Shown piece by piece: positions 26,256-34,308 of a DNA stretch of 64,000 bases; position 1 is the stretch's first letter, and every line of letters starts with the position of its first letter. Under the pieces are notes generated by a model. The model saw only the letters and a program-made list of their open reading frames with translations. It searched no databases and was not told where the DNA came from. Origin of the DNA: an uncultured Clostridia bacterium (GTDB lineage: Bacteria; Bacillota; Clostridia; Oscillospirales; Acutalibacteraceae). Position numbers and translations under genes: made by a program. The stretch is from NCBI GenBank assembly GCA_937916395.1, contig CALFTN010000059.1, forward strand, positions 128,492 to 192,491. Direction: 5' to 3'.

Positions 26256-28280
26256 TTACTTCTTTACTAAAACCTCTTTAATCTGCTCCTCATAGGCTTT
26301 GCCTTTATATTCGGAGCCATTTTCGCCTGCTGGGTGGTAGGTTGGAACAATTTCTGCAACAACATTGCGGATATCGTTTTCATTACCACAATAGGCAACA
26401 TTCATAAGAGATTGTAACTGATTTAAAAATGCATCTTCGTCAAAAGGAATAGGACTACCGATATAAATAAGCTTATTCGGAGTAGTTTTTAAGCCCTCTT
26501 CTGACATAAGCTTTTCTTCATACAATTTTTCGCCTGGGCGAAGGCCTGTATAAGAAATCATAATATCAATATTCGGTTTAAGACCAGCAAGCTTTATAAG
26601 ATTCCTTGCAAGGTCATCAATTTTAACAGGCGCGCCCATATCAAGAACGAATATTTCGCCACCCTTTGCATAGGTACCAGCCTGTAAAACGAGGGAAGAC
26701 GCCTCTGGAATAGTCATAAAATAACGGATAATATCTGGGTGTGTAACTGTTACAGGACCACCCTTTGCAATCTGCTCTTTGAATCTCGGAATAACAGAAC
26801 CATTACTACCGAGCACGTTACCGAAACGAACTGCAACAAACTCTGTTTCTGGATTTTCGTCATTACGAACACAGATTACATCATCCTCAGTATTTTCATC
26901 GCTATGAAGGTGAAGTGGCGAAAGCTCGTAAGCTCTGCCCTCTGCAATTTTCTTTGCAAATGTCTGAATAATCATTTCACAGATACGCTTTGACGCACCC
27001 ATTATATTGGTCGGATTTACCGCCTTATCTGTAGAGATAAGCACGAATCGCTTACAACCATTCATCATTGCGGCATACGCTGTTTTGTAGGTGCCTATAG
27101 CATTATTTTTAATTGATTCGCACGGACTACCTTCCATTAACGGCACATGCTTATGAGCTGCTGCATGATAAACAATTTCTGGCTTATATTTTGCGAAAAC
27201 CTGATTAACACGACGGCTGTCTCTCACAGAGCCTATTAATACCTGAAGATTCAGGTTCGGATATTTATCCTTAAGCTCAAGACCTATTGCGTGGGCATTG
27301 TTTTCATAAATATCAAGTATAATGAGCTGTTTTGGATTGTGTTTTGCAATCTGTCTGCAAAGCTCACTACCAATAGAGCCACCGCCACCGGTAACCAAAA
27401 TAACCTTGTCATATATGAAGTCGAAAATCTCCCTCATATCAACCTTTACGACATCTCTGCCGAGTAAATCTTCAATAGCAACATCTTTCATTTCGTTTGC
27501 AGTTACGTTGCTATATACGTTAGGAAGATTTTTGAGTTCACAGCCCGTCTCTCTGCAGATTTCCAAAATATCTCTTCTTTGTTCTGCTGAAAGACTCGGT
27601 ATAGCAAGATAAATTTTTTCGATTTTGTATTTTTCAACATTTAATAAAATATCTTCTCTGCCACCAACAACTGGCACGCCGTCAATAGACCTGCCCCATT
27701 TGTTCTTGTTGTCATCAATAATACAGCAAACCTGTTTTGTTATAACCTTCGCACGTTGCAAATCGTGTAATATCATTTGACCTGCCGCACCAGCACCGAT
27801 AAGCATAACTCTGCTTGGTGGGTTTTTGGTACGTCTGCTACGTTCAAGCAAGATAAAACGATATGAAAAACGAATAAGAACAGTCAACGCAAACTGAACC
27901 GCGATACCGATGATATAATAAGAAATCGGCATACGCTGGAACAACAATGTTATAAAAACTGTGTGGAACACGCCGAGGGTGAGTGTTGCAAATATAACCC
28001 TTTTAAGCTCCACAAAGCTTGCAAAGCGCCAGATACTCTGATAAAGATGGAAGAACCAGAACACCACAAGACTTGCTGCGAGATAAATTGGCAAAAATTT
28101 AAACCACGCAGAAAGATAAATTTCTGGAATCTGTGAAAAATGGCAATCAAACCTTAACCATAATGCAAAAAGGTATGAAGCCGCAACAACTATTAAATCA
28201 TAAAGTGCTAGCAAAATAGCAATCTTATGCCAATGTTCAAGAAGTTTTTTCTTTTTTGAACTGCATTCTCTTTTCGACAT
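26256..28280 (-). CDS. Membrane CapD/PglF-type UDP-GlcNAc 4,6-dehydratase
   Basis: A 674-residue protein: four N-terminal membrane helices (about residues 20-135), a CoA-binding/Rossmann domain (VMLIGAGAAGQMILHDLQRA, ~160), then the catalytic SDR domain with VTGGGGSIGSELCRQIAKH near 295 and the active-site LISTDKAVNPTNIMGASKR near 415. The Thr-Asp-Lys triad in place of Tyr-x-x-x-Lys is the mark of PglF/WbpM/CapD dehydratases, which turn UDP-GlcNAc into the 4-keto-6-deoxy sugar. It is the first gene of module B, with AGGGG before the ATG and a plausible promoter upstream. A full-length copy with no frame damage. Confidence 0.94.
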   Translation of the reverse strand: MSKRECSSKKKKLLEHWHKIAILLALYDLIVVAASYLFALWLRFDCHFSQIPEIYLSAWFKFLPIYLAASLVVFWFFHLYQSIWRFASFVELKRVIFATLTLGVFHTVFITLLFQRMPISYYIIGIAVQFALTVLIRFSYRFILLERSRRTKNPPSRVMLIGAGAAGQMILHDLQRAKVITKQVCCIIDDNKNKWGRSIDGVPVVGGREDILLNVEKYKIEKIYLAIPSLSAEQRRDILEICRETGCELKNLPNVYSNVTANEMKDVAIEDLLGRDVVKVDMREIFDFIYDKVILVTGGGGSIGSELCRQIAKHNPKQLIILDIYENNAHAIGLELKDKYPNLNLQVLIGSVRDSRRVNQVFAKYKPEIVYHAAAHKHVPLMEGSPCESIKNNAIGTYKTAYAAMMNGCKRFVLISTDKAVNPTNIMGASKRICEMIIQTFAKKIAEGRAYELSPLHLHSDENTEDDVICVRNDENPETEFVAVRFGNVLGSNGSVIPRFKEQIAKGGPVTVTHPDIIRYFMTIPEASSLVLQAGTYAKGGEIFVLDMGAPVKIDDLARNLIKLAGLKPNIDIMISYTGLRPGEKLYEEKLMSEEGLKTTPNKLIYIGSPIPFDEDAFLNQLQSLMNVAYCGNENDIRNVVAEIVPTYHPAGENGSEYKGKAYEEQIKEVLVKK

Positions 28281-28457
28281 ATTTTCCCCTGCTTTTATAA
28301 AAATTAAAAATAAAATTCCACTATTTTTGAAACAGAGATTTGACCTCTGAATGAATATTATATTTCATAATAATACAAATTAAATAATAGCATAAAATCC
28401 ACCATTATGCAATAGTAAATTTAACTAATGAGAGGCATTTTTTTGACTAGCAACTGA
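28281..28457 (-). promoter_or_regulatory. Module B promoter region and leader
   Basis: On the minus strand TTGCAT (28407-28412) and TATTAT (28384-28389) are separated by 17 bases, giving initiation near 28377 and a ~95-base leader that contains a short inverted repeat CAGAG/CTCTG around 28334-28350. No gene is visible between the flippase terminator and the CapD gene. Confidence 0.5.
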
Positions 28458-28492
28458 CAAAAAGGAAAAGCTCCACTACTTTTAGTGGAGCT
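28458..28492 (-). terminator. Intrinsic terminator at the end of module A
   Basis: A perfect ten-base stem AGCTCCACTA / TAGTGGAGCT (28469-28478 with 28483-28492), four-base loop, followed on the minus strand by TTTTCCTTTTT. It lies six bases after the flippase stop. Confidence 0.88.
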
Positions 28493-28497
28493 AAGCA

Positions 28498-29826
28498 TTA
28501 TTTTAATTTTTCTTTTTTGGATGTATTTCTTTTTAAATAAATTATTGCTTGTATCGGCATAGCAATTGATGTAAGCATTGCACAAAGTAATGTTGCTAGC
28601 TTTATACCCAAAATACCCATATCACAATATTTTGCAAAAATAACTGACAGCGGAATATTTAAAATCGCACCTAATGCTGCAACAAATAACTGCAATTTTA
28701 TAATACCTGCGCCATTCATAACATTCAAAAATATTGCTGAAAATGCTGTCATTATGCAATATCCGGCAAACAGAATTACCAAACTAGGTTCATAGTCAAA
28801 TGCTTTTTCTCCAAGCCAAATAGTAACTATATCGTTAAAAAATATAGTAACAATGATAACGCCAACTGCAAAAACCGCCCAGATTTTCACAAGCTCTTTT
28901 ACTTTTTTTACAATCCACTCAAAATTGTTTTGGGCTATGTGAAATGTTACAGCAGACCACAACGCGATTAACAAAATAGAGAACAAATTGTTTCCAGTAT
29001 CATAAACCTTAGAAATAATAGAATATTTTGTTACCATTTCACTACTTATTAAATAGTTTATTAAAATATTGTCTACTGAATATAAAAGAATTGTACAAAG
29101 CTGTAACGCAAAAAATTGAAGTCCTACATTTAAAATAGATTTTTTTAAAACAGGGGTATTGTTCTTTTTTCTTACAACTTTAAACAAATCAATATTTTTT
29201 CTTTTAAGTATAAAAATCAGAAAAATATTTGGTATTAACGAAGAAAGTCCATTAACAACTGCAAACAAGCTTAAATTTGCTTCAACATTTCCGATTGTCA
29301 AAAGTAATACAACAACTGTTCCTAAAAATGCCACTGCAAACGAAATTGCAGAAGTTAAATAACTCCTTTGGTAACTATAGGCAATAGAATTACAGATTCC
29401 AACACATAAATTCACACAAAAGAAGAAACCTGTTATATACATTGGAACACGAAGTTCAAGCTGCAGAACACCCGTTCTGAAAAAAATCTCAGATAATATC
29501 AAAATAACTACAAACAAAACTACCGAAATTTTACTTAGTGTAAAAAAAGCTGTAGCTACTAACTTCTGTTCTTTCTCTTTGTCATTTTCTGCGTATGCTT
29601 TTGCGAGCTCATTTCTCAAGCCGTTTCCTATCCCAAAATCAGCTGAACCCATCCAGGAAACAATTGAAGCAATTGTAACCCACAAGCCATAAATTGTATT
29701 TCCTAAATAACCAATATTTATATTTACAGAAAACAAGCCTAAAAAGAGCGCCGCAAATCTAAAAACATAATTGAGAATAATATTCCGCCAATATTCATCT
29801 TTTAAATATTTTTTTATTTTATTCAT
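28498..29826 (-). CDS. Wzx-like flippase / polysaccharide transporter (module A)
   Basis: A 442-residue polytopic protein of the MOP superfamily. NIGYLGNTIYGLWVTIASIV and MGSADFGIGNGLRNELAKAY are the first-loop motifs typical of Wzx proteins of this branch. About 12 helices can be counted. Unlike the other two flippases of the locus it has no polymerase or PGT beside it; its module holds only three glycosyltransferases. The ATG at 29826 is taken rather than the GTG one codon upstream. It ends just before a strong terminator, so it closes the module A transcript. Confidence 0.88.
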   Translation of the reverse strand: MNKIKKYLKDEYWRNIILNYVFRFAALFLGLFSVNINIGYLGNTIYGLWVTIASIVSWMGSADFGIGNGLRNELAKAYAENDKEKEQKLVATAFFTLSKISVVLFVVILILSEIFFRTGVLQLELRVPMYITGFFFCVNLCVGICNSIAYSYQRSYLTSAISFAVAFLGTVVVLLLTIGNVEANLSLFAVVNGLSSLIPNIFLIFILKRKNIDLFKVVRKKNNTPVLKKSILNVGLQFFALQLCTILLYSVDNILINYLISSEMVTKYSIISKVYDTGNNLFSILLIALWSAVTFHIAQNNFEWIVKKVKELVKIWAVFAVGVIIVTIFFNDIVTIWLGEKAFDYEPSLVILFAGYCIMTAFSAIFLNVMNGAGIIKLQLFVAALGAILNIPLSVIFAKYCDMGILGIKLATLLCAMLTSIAMPIQAIIYLKRNTSKKEKLK

Positions 29827-29832
29827 CACTTC

Positions 29833-30990
29833 TTAGTCTCTTTCTTTCAAAACTTCATCCAAAGCAAATGTTAACGATTCTATAAAATTCTCTTTACTAT
29901 ACCTTTCTTGAATTATATCATAAGAATTTTTGCTTTTTGATTTAACCCATTCATCATCTTTTTGAGCATACTCTAACACCGTAGCTCTTATTGTTTCAAT
30001 TGAGCAATCTTTTAAATGAATTACTTCATCATCTTCCAAGCCACATTCACGGCTACAAATGTTAATTAAACCTTCAGACATTGTAGTTAACACAGACCCC
30101 GCAACACCCTCTGAACATGATGGCATAATTGCATAAACACATTTATCAACTATCGCTTTGAATTGCTCACTATCTGTTGATACAAACCCTATCGGGTGTA
30201 TATTAGGGCACTCATAAAGTTCATGGTAATAACAGCTTTCAAAATCTTCTTCAAATTTAAAACATCCACAAACATATAAATCACATGGAAAACCATCTTC
30301 CGAAAAAACTTCTAAAAGCAAATCTAAACCTTTATGAACACAACCACCACTTCCAAAATACAAAAAGCTCCTTTTGTCTTTTGAATTGCTATTATAACCA
30401 TATTCTACCTTGTGACCAGTATTCTTTATAAAATATGGTTTGGGCAAATTAAATTCATTTTCAAACGTTTTCCAATTATGTTCGTTGCCTATAACAAAGC
30501 ATGCATCGACCTTTTCAATTTCTTTAGTATAGGGAGTATCTTGTCTCCTCGGTGTTAAAGTAATTCCCTTTCGTTTGAATAAATCTGCCAATCGCTTTTT
30601 TTCGGCAGCATTTTGGAAAGACGGATTTGATGTAGTAAAATATGCAATTGTTTTGCAACCAGGATTCATATATTTTCTTATTTCAGGATACTTTCCTGGC
30701 ACTATATCAATTATCAAATCATACTTTTTTGATAAAAGCATTTTTTTTGCTTTCCAATCAGCCACATCAACAATATAACCATTTTTGTCAAGCAACTTTG
30801 CAATTTCCTTTACTTGCCATAAACATTGATGCGAATCAGTAGAATCATTAAAAATAAACGGACTGGTCAAATACACAAGCAGACAACGTTTCTTGTGACT
30901 TTTTTTATTTACATTACTTACCGGAACATAAAGACTTTTTTCATGCTTTAACCTGTTCAATCTGGATATTACTTTTCCTATTATTTTCAT
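29833..30990 (-). CDS. Glycosyltransferase, GT4-like
   Basis: A 385-residue protein with GT-B features. The N-terminal domain has RCLLVYLTSPFIF and KKMLLSKKYDLIIDIVPGKY; the C-terminal domain has FLYFGSGGCVHKGLDLLLEV, where GxGxxHKGLD is the GT4 phosphate-binding turn, and IMPSCSEGVAGSVLTTMSEG, the donor-site equivalent, near residue 310. It is clearly more divergent than other GT4 proteins here and could belong to a different GT-B family. The ATG at 30990 has AGAGGAAAG upstream; an in-frame codon at 31023 lacks such a site. Confidence 0.75.
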   Translation of the reverse strand: MKIIGKVISRLNRLKHEKSLYVPVSNVNKKSHKKRCLLVYLTSPFIFNDSTDSHQCLWQVKEIAKLLDKNGYIVDVADWKAKKMLLSKKYDLIIDIVPGKYPEIRKYMNPGCKTIAYFTTSNPSFQNAAEKKRLADLFKRKGITLTPRRQDTPYTKEIEKVDACFVIGNEHNWKTFENEFNLPKPYFIKNTGHKVEYGYNSNSKDKRSFLYFGSGGCVHKGLDLLLEVFSEDGFPCDLYVCGCFKFEEDFESCYYHELYECPNIHPIGFVSTDSEQFKAIVDKCVYAIMPSCSEGVAGSVLTTMSEGLINICSRECGLEDDEVIHLKDCSIETIRATVLEYAQKDDEWVKSKSKNSYDIIQERYSKENFIESLTFALDEVLKERD

Positions 30991-31058
30991 TTTTCTTTCC
31001 TCTGTTATTTTATAGGTGTTCAAAATAATCTCGAACAGTTATTAAAATCTCTATCCTT

Positions 31059-31874
31059 TCAGAAATTATCTTTTTCTCTATAAAGACTTCGTTTTTGTAC
31101 TTTTACACTCCACAATTGCCAAAGCTTTGTTGGAAGCAAATTTCTCTTTATTACATTTATTTGTTCTCTATACATATTAATTTTAGTTTTAAAAGTGTTA
31201 GCCGTCAATCCATAACTTGCCTTTACTGCTTCTCGTTCTTTTATAGATTTTATTACATTTTTACTACTTACGCCATCGCCTGAAAAACAAGTTATTATTT
31301 CGTCAAGCTTACAAAATGACTTACCTGCTAACTTCTGACCCAACACAAAATTATAGTCAGCTGCTATTTTATACTTTGTATCGAACTTATTCCTTTTCAT
31401 TATTTCGGCAGAAGCAAATACTGATGGATGTGGAACAGTCATCGCTGTTTCTAAACCATTCTCATCCCCATTAAAATTGAAAATTACACCTCGTTCTATA
31501 AACATAACATTTCCATAAAGTAAATCTGGTTTATTCGAAGCAGAAATTTTATTTATTACATTCTCTACAATCTCGTTATTATAAAACCAATCACCCGCAT
31601 TTAAAAAGCAGATATATTCGCCGGTTGCCTTTTCTATACCCTTATTCATGGCATCATAAATGCCTGAATCTTTCTCGGAATTTACTACGTATTCTATTCC
31701 TTTTAAAGAAAACCTTTCATTGTATGATTCTGCTATTTCTGCAGTTTTATCTGTACTTTTACCATCACAAATAATATACTCTATATCGTTTGTAGTCTGA
31801 TTTAAAACAGATTCAATTGTCTTTGCAATATTTTTTTCTTCATTAAAAGCAACTGTAACAACCGAAATTTTCAT
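31059..31874 (-). CDS. GT2-family glycosyltransferase
   Basis: A 271-residue GT-A enzyme starting MKISVVTVAFNEEKNIAKTI, with IEYIICDGKSTDKTAEIAES, DSGIYDAMNKGIEKATGEYI, and the metal-site LNAGDWFYNNEIVE, in which the usual DSDD is replaced by NAGDWF, as is common in the WcaA/WfdB-like group that uses the GIYDAMNKG motif. The ATG at 31874 is preceded by a full GGAGGT site at seven-base spacing, which rules out the upstream in-frame codon at 31910. Second gene of module A. Confidence 0.92.
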   Translation of the reverse strand: MKISVVTVAFNEEKNIAKTIESVLNQTTNDIEYIICDGKSTDKTAEIAESYNERFSLKGIEYVVNSEKDSGIYDAMNKGIEKATGEYICFLNAGDWFYNNEIVENVINKISASNKPDLLYGNVMFIERGVIFNFNGDENGLETAMTVPHPSVFASAEIMKRNKFDTKYKIAADYNFVLGQKLAGKSFCKLDEIITCFSGDGVSSKNVIKSIKEREAVKASYGLTANTFKTKINMYREQINVIKRNLLPTKLWQLWSVKVQKRSLYREKDNF

Positions 31875-31902
31875 TTGTACCTCCGAGATAAATTTATCCA
31901 GT

Positions 31903-33156
31903 TCAGGCATTTAATACTTTTTCATAAATATTAAACAAATCACTCATATTTTTTTCTGCATCATAAAGTTCTTTTGCGTGTTTTTTTGAATTTTCTGAAA
32001 ACTTTTGAACTAATTCCTGATTTTCAAAAAGTTCACTTACATAATGTGCTAACATATATGGCTCATCGGCAGGATAAATAAAGCCTTCTTCACCATGAAC
32101 CAGAAGATTTTTAATTCCACCAACATCTGAGCTCACTGTTGGCACACCTAAAAGCATTGCTTCGCCCACTGAATTAGATGAATTCTCTATTGAAGAAGCA
32201 CATACGAATACATTTGACTTCAAATATCTTTCGCACATTGCATTTTCATCTAAATAGCCCAAAAATGTAATATGGTCCTTCAGACCATTTTCAATTATAA
32301 GCTTTTTACAATACTGTTTATATTTAGTAAGTTTTATGTTTTCTATAAGTGGCAAATCTAAAAAAGAGTCGCCTGTTGTGTACAAGTGCACATCAGGGTA
32401 TTTTTTTACTAAATCTGCCATAGCTTCAATGATGAGGTGTAAACCTTTTAAAGGTGCATACCACTGACTGAAAAACACTGAATGTTTTTCACAATGCTCG
32501 TAACTCCACTCATTTTTATAAAATGGTTTTCGCATTGTTTCATTACATTTATAATAATTAATATCTGGATTCAATCTTTTAACACAAGCTCTATCCCAGT
32601 CGGTTCTGCCAATTATATGCTTTATACTTTTTATTGCTTCTTCTTCGTATTTTCCGCGTGTTGAATAATTTTTTTGCCAAGTTTTCAAATTTTCGCGTCT
32701 TAAAAAATCACGAAAAGAATAGCCATTAACTACTTCTTCCGGCAGATACGCTGTAAAATGCCTGCTTATAGCAGAAACCAAACCTTGAATTGTTATAACA
32801 ATTCTATCGGACATATTTAGCTTCTCACAAGCCTTAACCATAGCAAGCGTGTGCGGAAACTCAGAACCAAAAATCTGAATAACGTCTGGATTATGTTTTT
32901 CTAAAACCGACACAAAATATTTTATTTGTGAAGACTCTAAAGATGTCATTTCCTCCCATTTGTAGCTAATGAAAGTAACATCATTGACTTCTTTTTCTTC
33001 TAATACCGAATCATGTCTCGGATATAAATACACAAGCTTTATATCCGGATTCTCAGTCATATTTCTATAAACAGAACTTATCCAGCTTTCTGGTTTTTCT
33101 GCTGTTTTTATACCTGACTCTGGTATTAATGTATTACACAACCATAATATTTTCAT
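31903..33156 (-). CDS. GT4-family glycosyltransferase
   Basis: A 417-residue GT-B enzyme. It opens with MKILWLCNTLIPESGIKTAE, has IIGRTDWDRACVKRLNPDIN near residue 190, an early C-domain motif VFFSQWYAPLKGLHLIIEAM, and the donor site CASSIENSSNSVGEAMLLGV with E-x-S-x-S in place of the usual E-G-x-P, near residue 340. That pattern is known in capsule GT4 enzymes that also carry the GRTDWDRA motif. It is the first gene of module A behind the structured leader; AGGAG precedes the ATG. Confidence 0.9.
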   Translation of the reverse strand: MKILWLCNTLIPESGIKTAEKPESWISSVYRNMTENPDIKLVYLYPRHDSVLEEKEVNDVTFISYKWEEMTSLESSQIKYFVSVLEKHNPDVIQIFGSEFPHTLAMVKACEKLNMSDRIVITIQGLVSAISRHFTAYLPEEVVNGYSFRDFLRRENLKTWQKNYSTRGKYEEEAIKSIKHIIGRTDWDRACVKRLNPDINYYKCNETMRKPFYKNEWSYEHCEKHSVFFSQWYAPLKGLHLIIEAMADLVKKYPDVHLYTTGDSFLDLPLIENIKLTKYKQYCKKLIIENGLKDHITFLGYLDENAMCERYLKSNVFVCASSIENSSNSVGEAMLLGVPTVSSDVGGIKNLLVHGEEGFIYPADEPYMLAHYVSELFENQELVQKFSENSKKHAKELYDAEKNMSDLFNIYEKVLNA

Positions 33157-33265
33157 AAATACTCCTATAAAAAGTCAAGTGGTTTTTCACCGACTCCTAT
33201 AAACAAAAAGTTCCCTCCTGGTTCGCGGCTCGCACAAAGTGCGTCTATGCGTGAGGGACTATATC
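33157..33265 (-). ncRNA. Structured 5' leader of the polysaccharide locus, possible attenuator
   Basis: The minus-strand RNA starting near 33265 folds at once: AGTCCCTC (33253-33260) pairs with GAGGGAACT (33209-33217) around a bulge, enclosing a perfect five-base hairpin CGCAC-TTT-GTGCG (33231-33243). The outer stem is followed directly by TTTTTG, giving the outline of a terminator ahead of the first gene. Two AGGAG-like sites follow, the second belonging to the GT4 gene. No known riboswitch class was recognised. Confidence 0.5.
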
Positions 33266-33271
33266 GGTATC

Positions 33272-33300
33272 ATTATATGCATATTTTTAAAATATGTCAA
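33272..33300 (-). promoter_or_regulatory. Consensus sigma-A promoter of the minus-strand polysaccharide locus
   Basis: On the minus strand the hexamers are exactly TTGACA (33295-33300) and TATAAT (33272-33277) with a 17-base spacer, the full housekeeping consensus. Initiation is expected near 33265. It is the strongest promoter seen in the window and drives the structured leader and module A. Confidence 0.85.
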
Positions 33301-33394
33301 CAATTTTTTTGGAAATTTATAAAATACAAAAAATAAAATTGTTATACATTATATATAGCGTGTTTGTGTATTAAGGGTTCAATGTTGAATTTAA

Positions 33395-34186
33395 TTACTT
33401 ATTTATTTCAAATTTATCATTTTCACTTAAATCTAACAATTTAACAATATTCTCAAAATTCACCTTTGCAGTTTTTAATGCTTCTGTTTTATGTGCATCA
33501 CTACCAAAATAGAACTTGCAACCACATTCCTTTGCAATAAAGAAAGGTCTTAACAAAGCTTCTTTTTCTTCTTCTGAATTAAAAAGGCTTTTCATATTAA
33601 GCTCTATTCCTACGCCTTTCTTTGCACATTCAGAAAAAATATTATATAAATCATTGGTTTTTAAAAGTGAAACAGCCTTTGCGTGATTTGCTTTAAAAAC
33701 GTGGGTTCCCGTTAAGTGTGAAACGCCCATTTTGTGCCAAGGTAAATCTTTTTTCAATAGCTCTTCAAATCGTTTTAACCAAAGGTAGGCGGCTTCTTCT
33801 GGTATCTGTGGTCTTTTCTTTACTGTGTACCCCTCAAGGTGCAAGTGAGTTGTAGAAACAGTAATAAAATCAAAAAAATCAATATGCTCGTCACTTACAC
33901 CTAAAGTAAAGTTATAATCCATCTCTGCTTCTGCACCAAAGAGAAATTTTACTTTTTCATCTTGTGGCAGTGGCAGAGCTTTTGTTATGTAACTGAATTT
34001 TTGCTCAGGATGCCATTCATCTACACTTTTAACACTTTCATCCCACAAATGATTTGTGAGACATACAGCTTTATAATCATTATCTTTAGCATATTTCAAA
34101 ATTGTTTCAGGTGTCTGATTTTCATCGTGACAACAGGGCGAAATTGTAGAATGAATATGAAAATCGTGGTCGACTATATATTTCAT
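33395..34186 (-). CDS. PHP-domain metal-dependent phosphoesterase
   Basis: A 263-residue PHP-fold protein related to histidinol phosphatase HisK and YcdX-type enzymes. Metal-binding motifs: VDHDFHIHSTISPCC near the start (HxH), FLFGAEAEMDY (Glu), ISVSTTHLHLEG-like TVSTTHLHLE (His), and KFYFGSDAHKTEAL (D-x-H) near residue 235. It hydrolyses a phosphomonoester; the substrate is not readable. The ATG at 34186 has an AGGAGATG site; the long in-frame N-terminal extension to 34378 runs through the divergent promoter and the beta-galactosidase start, so it is rejected. It is transcribed away from the galactoside operon, with a 122-base shared gap. Confidence 0.85.
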   Translation of the reverse strand: MKYIVDHDFHIHSTISPCCHDENQTPETILKYAKDNDYKAVCLTNHLWDESVKSVDEWHPEQKFSYITKALPLPQDEKVKFLFGAEAEMDYNFTLGVSDEHIDFFDFITVSTTHLHLEGYTVKKRPQIPEEAAYLWLKRFEELLKKDLPWHKMGVSHLTGTHVFKANHAKAVSLLKTNDLYNIFSECAKKGVGIELNMKSLFNSEEEKEALLRPFFIAKECGCKFYFGSDAHKTEALKTAKVNFENIVKLLDLSENDKFEINK

Positions 34187-34244
34187 AGTATCATCTCCTT
34201 TTTTATAATAACATATACTAACGAAGTTTAAAAGGATTTTTATA

Positions 34245-34273
34245 TTGATATACATTTTTGTTTGGTGTATAAT
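34245..34273 (+). promoter_or_regulatory. Promoter of the galactoside-use operon
   Basis: TTGATA (34245-34250) and TATAAT (34268-34273) with a 17-base spacer, followed by a ~30-base leader with an AGAGG site before the GTG start at 34309. No clear operator palindrome was found beside it. Confidence 0.72.
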
Positions 34274-34308
34274 CAACTTAATATTATTGTAAAACAGAGG
34301 TAGTAACA

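Noticed and set aside
33157..33265. Known riboswitch (c-di-GMP, preQ1, ZTP, guanidine)
   Set aside because: The fold has stems and a T-tract but none of the conserved core sequences of these classes could be matched by eye.
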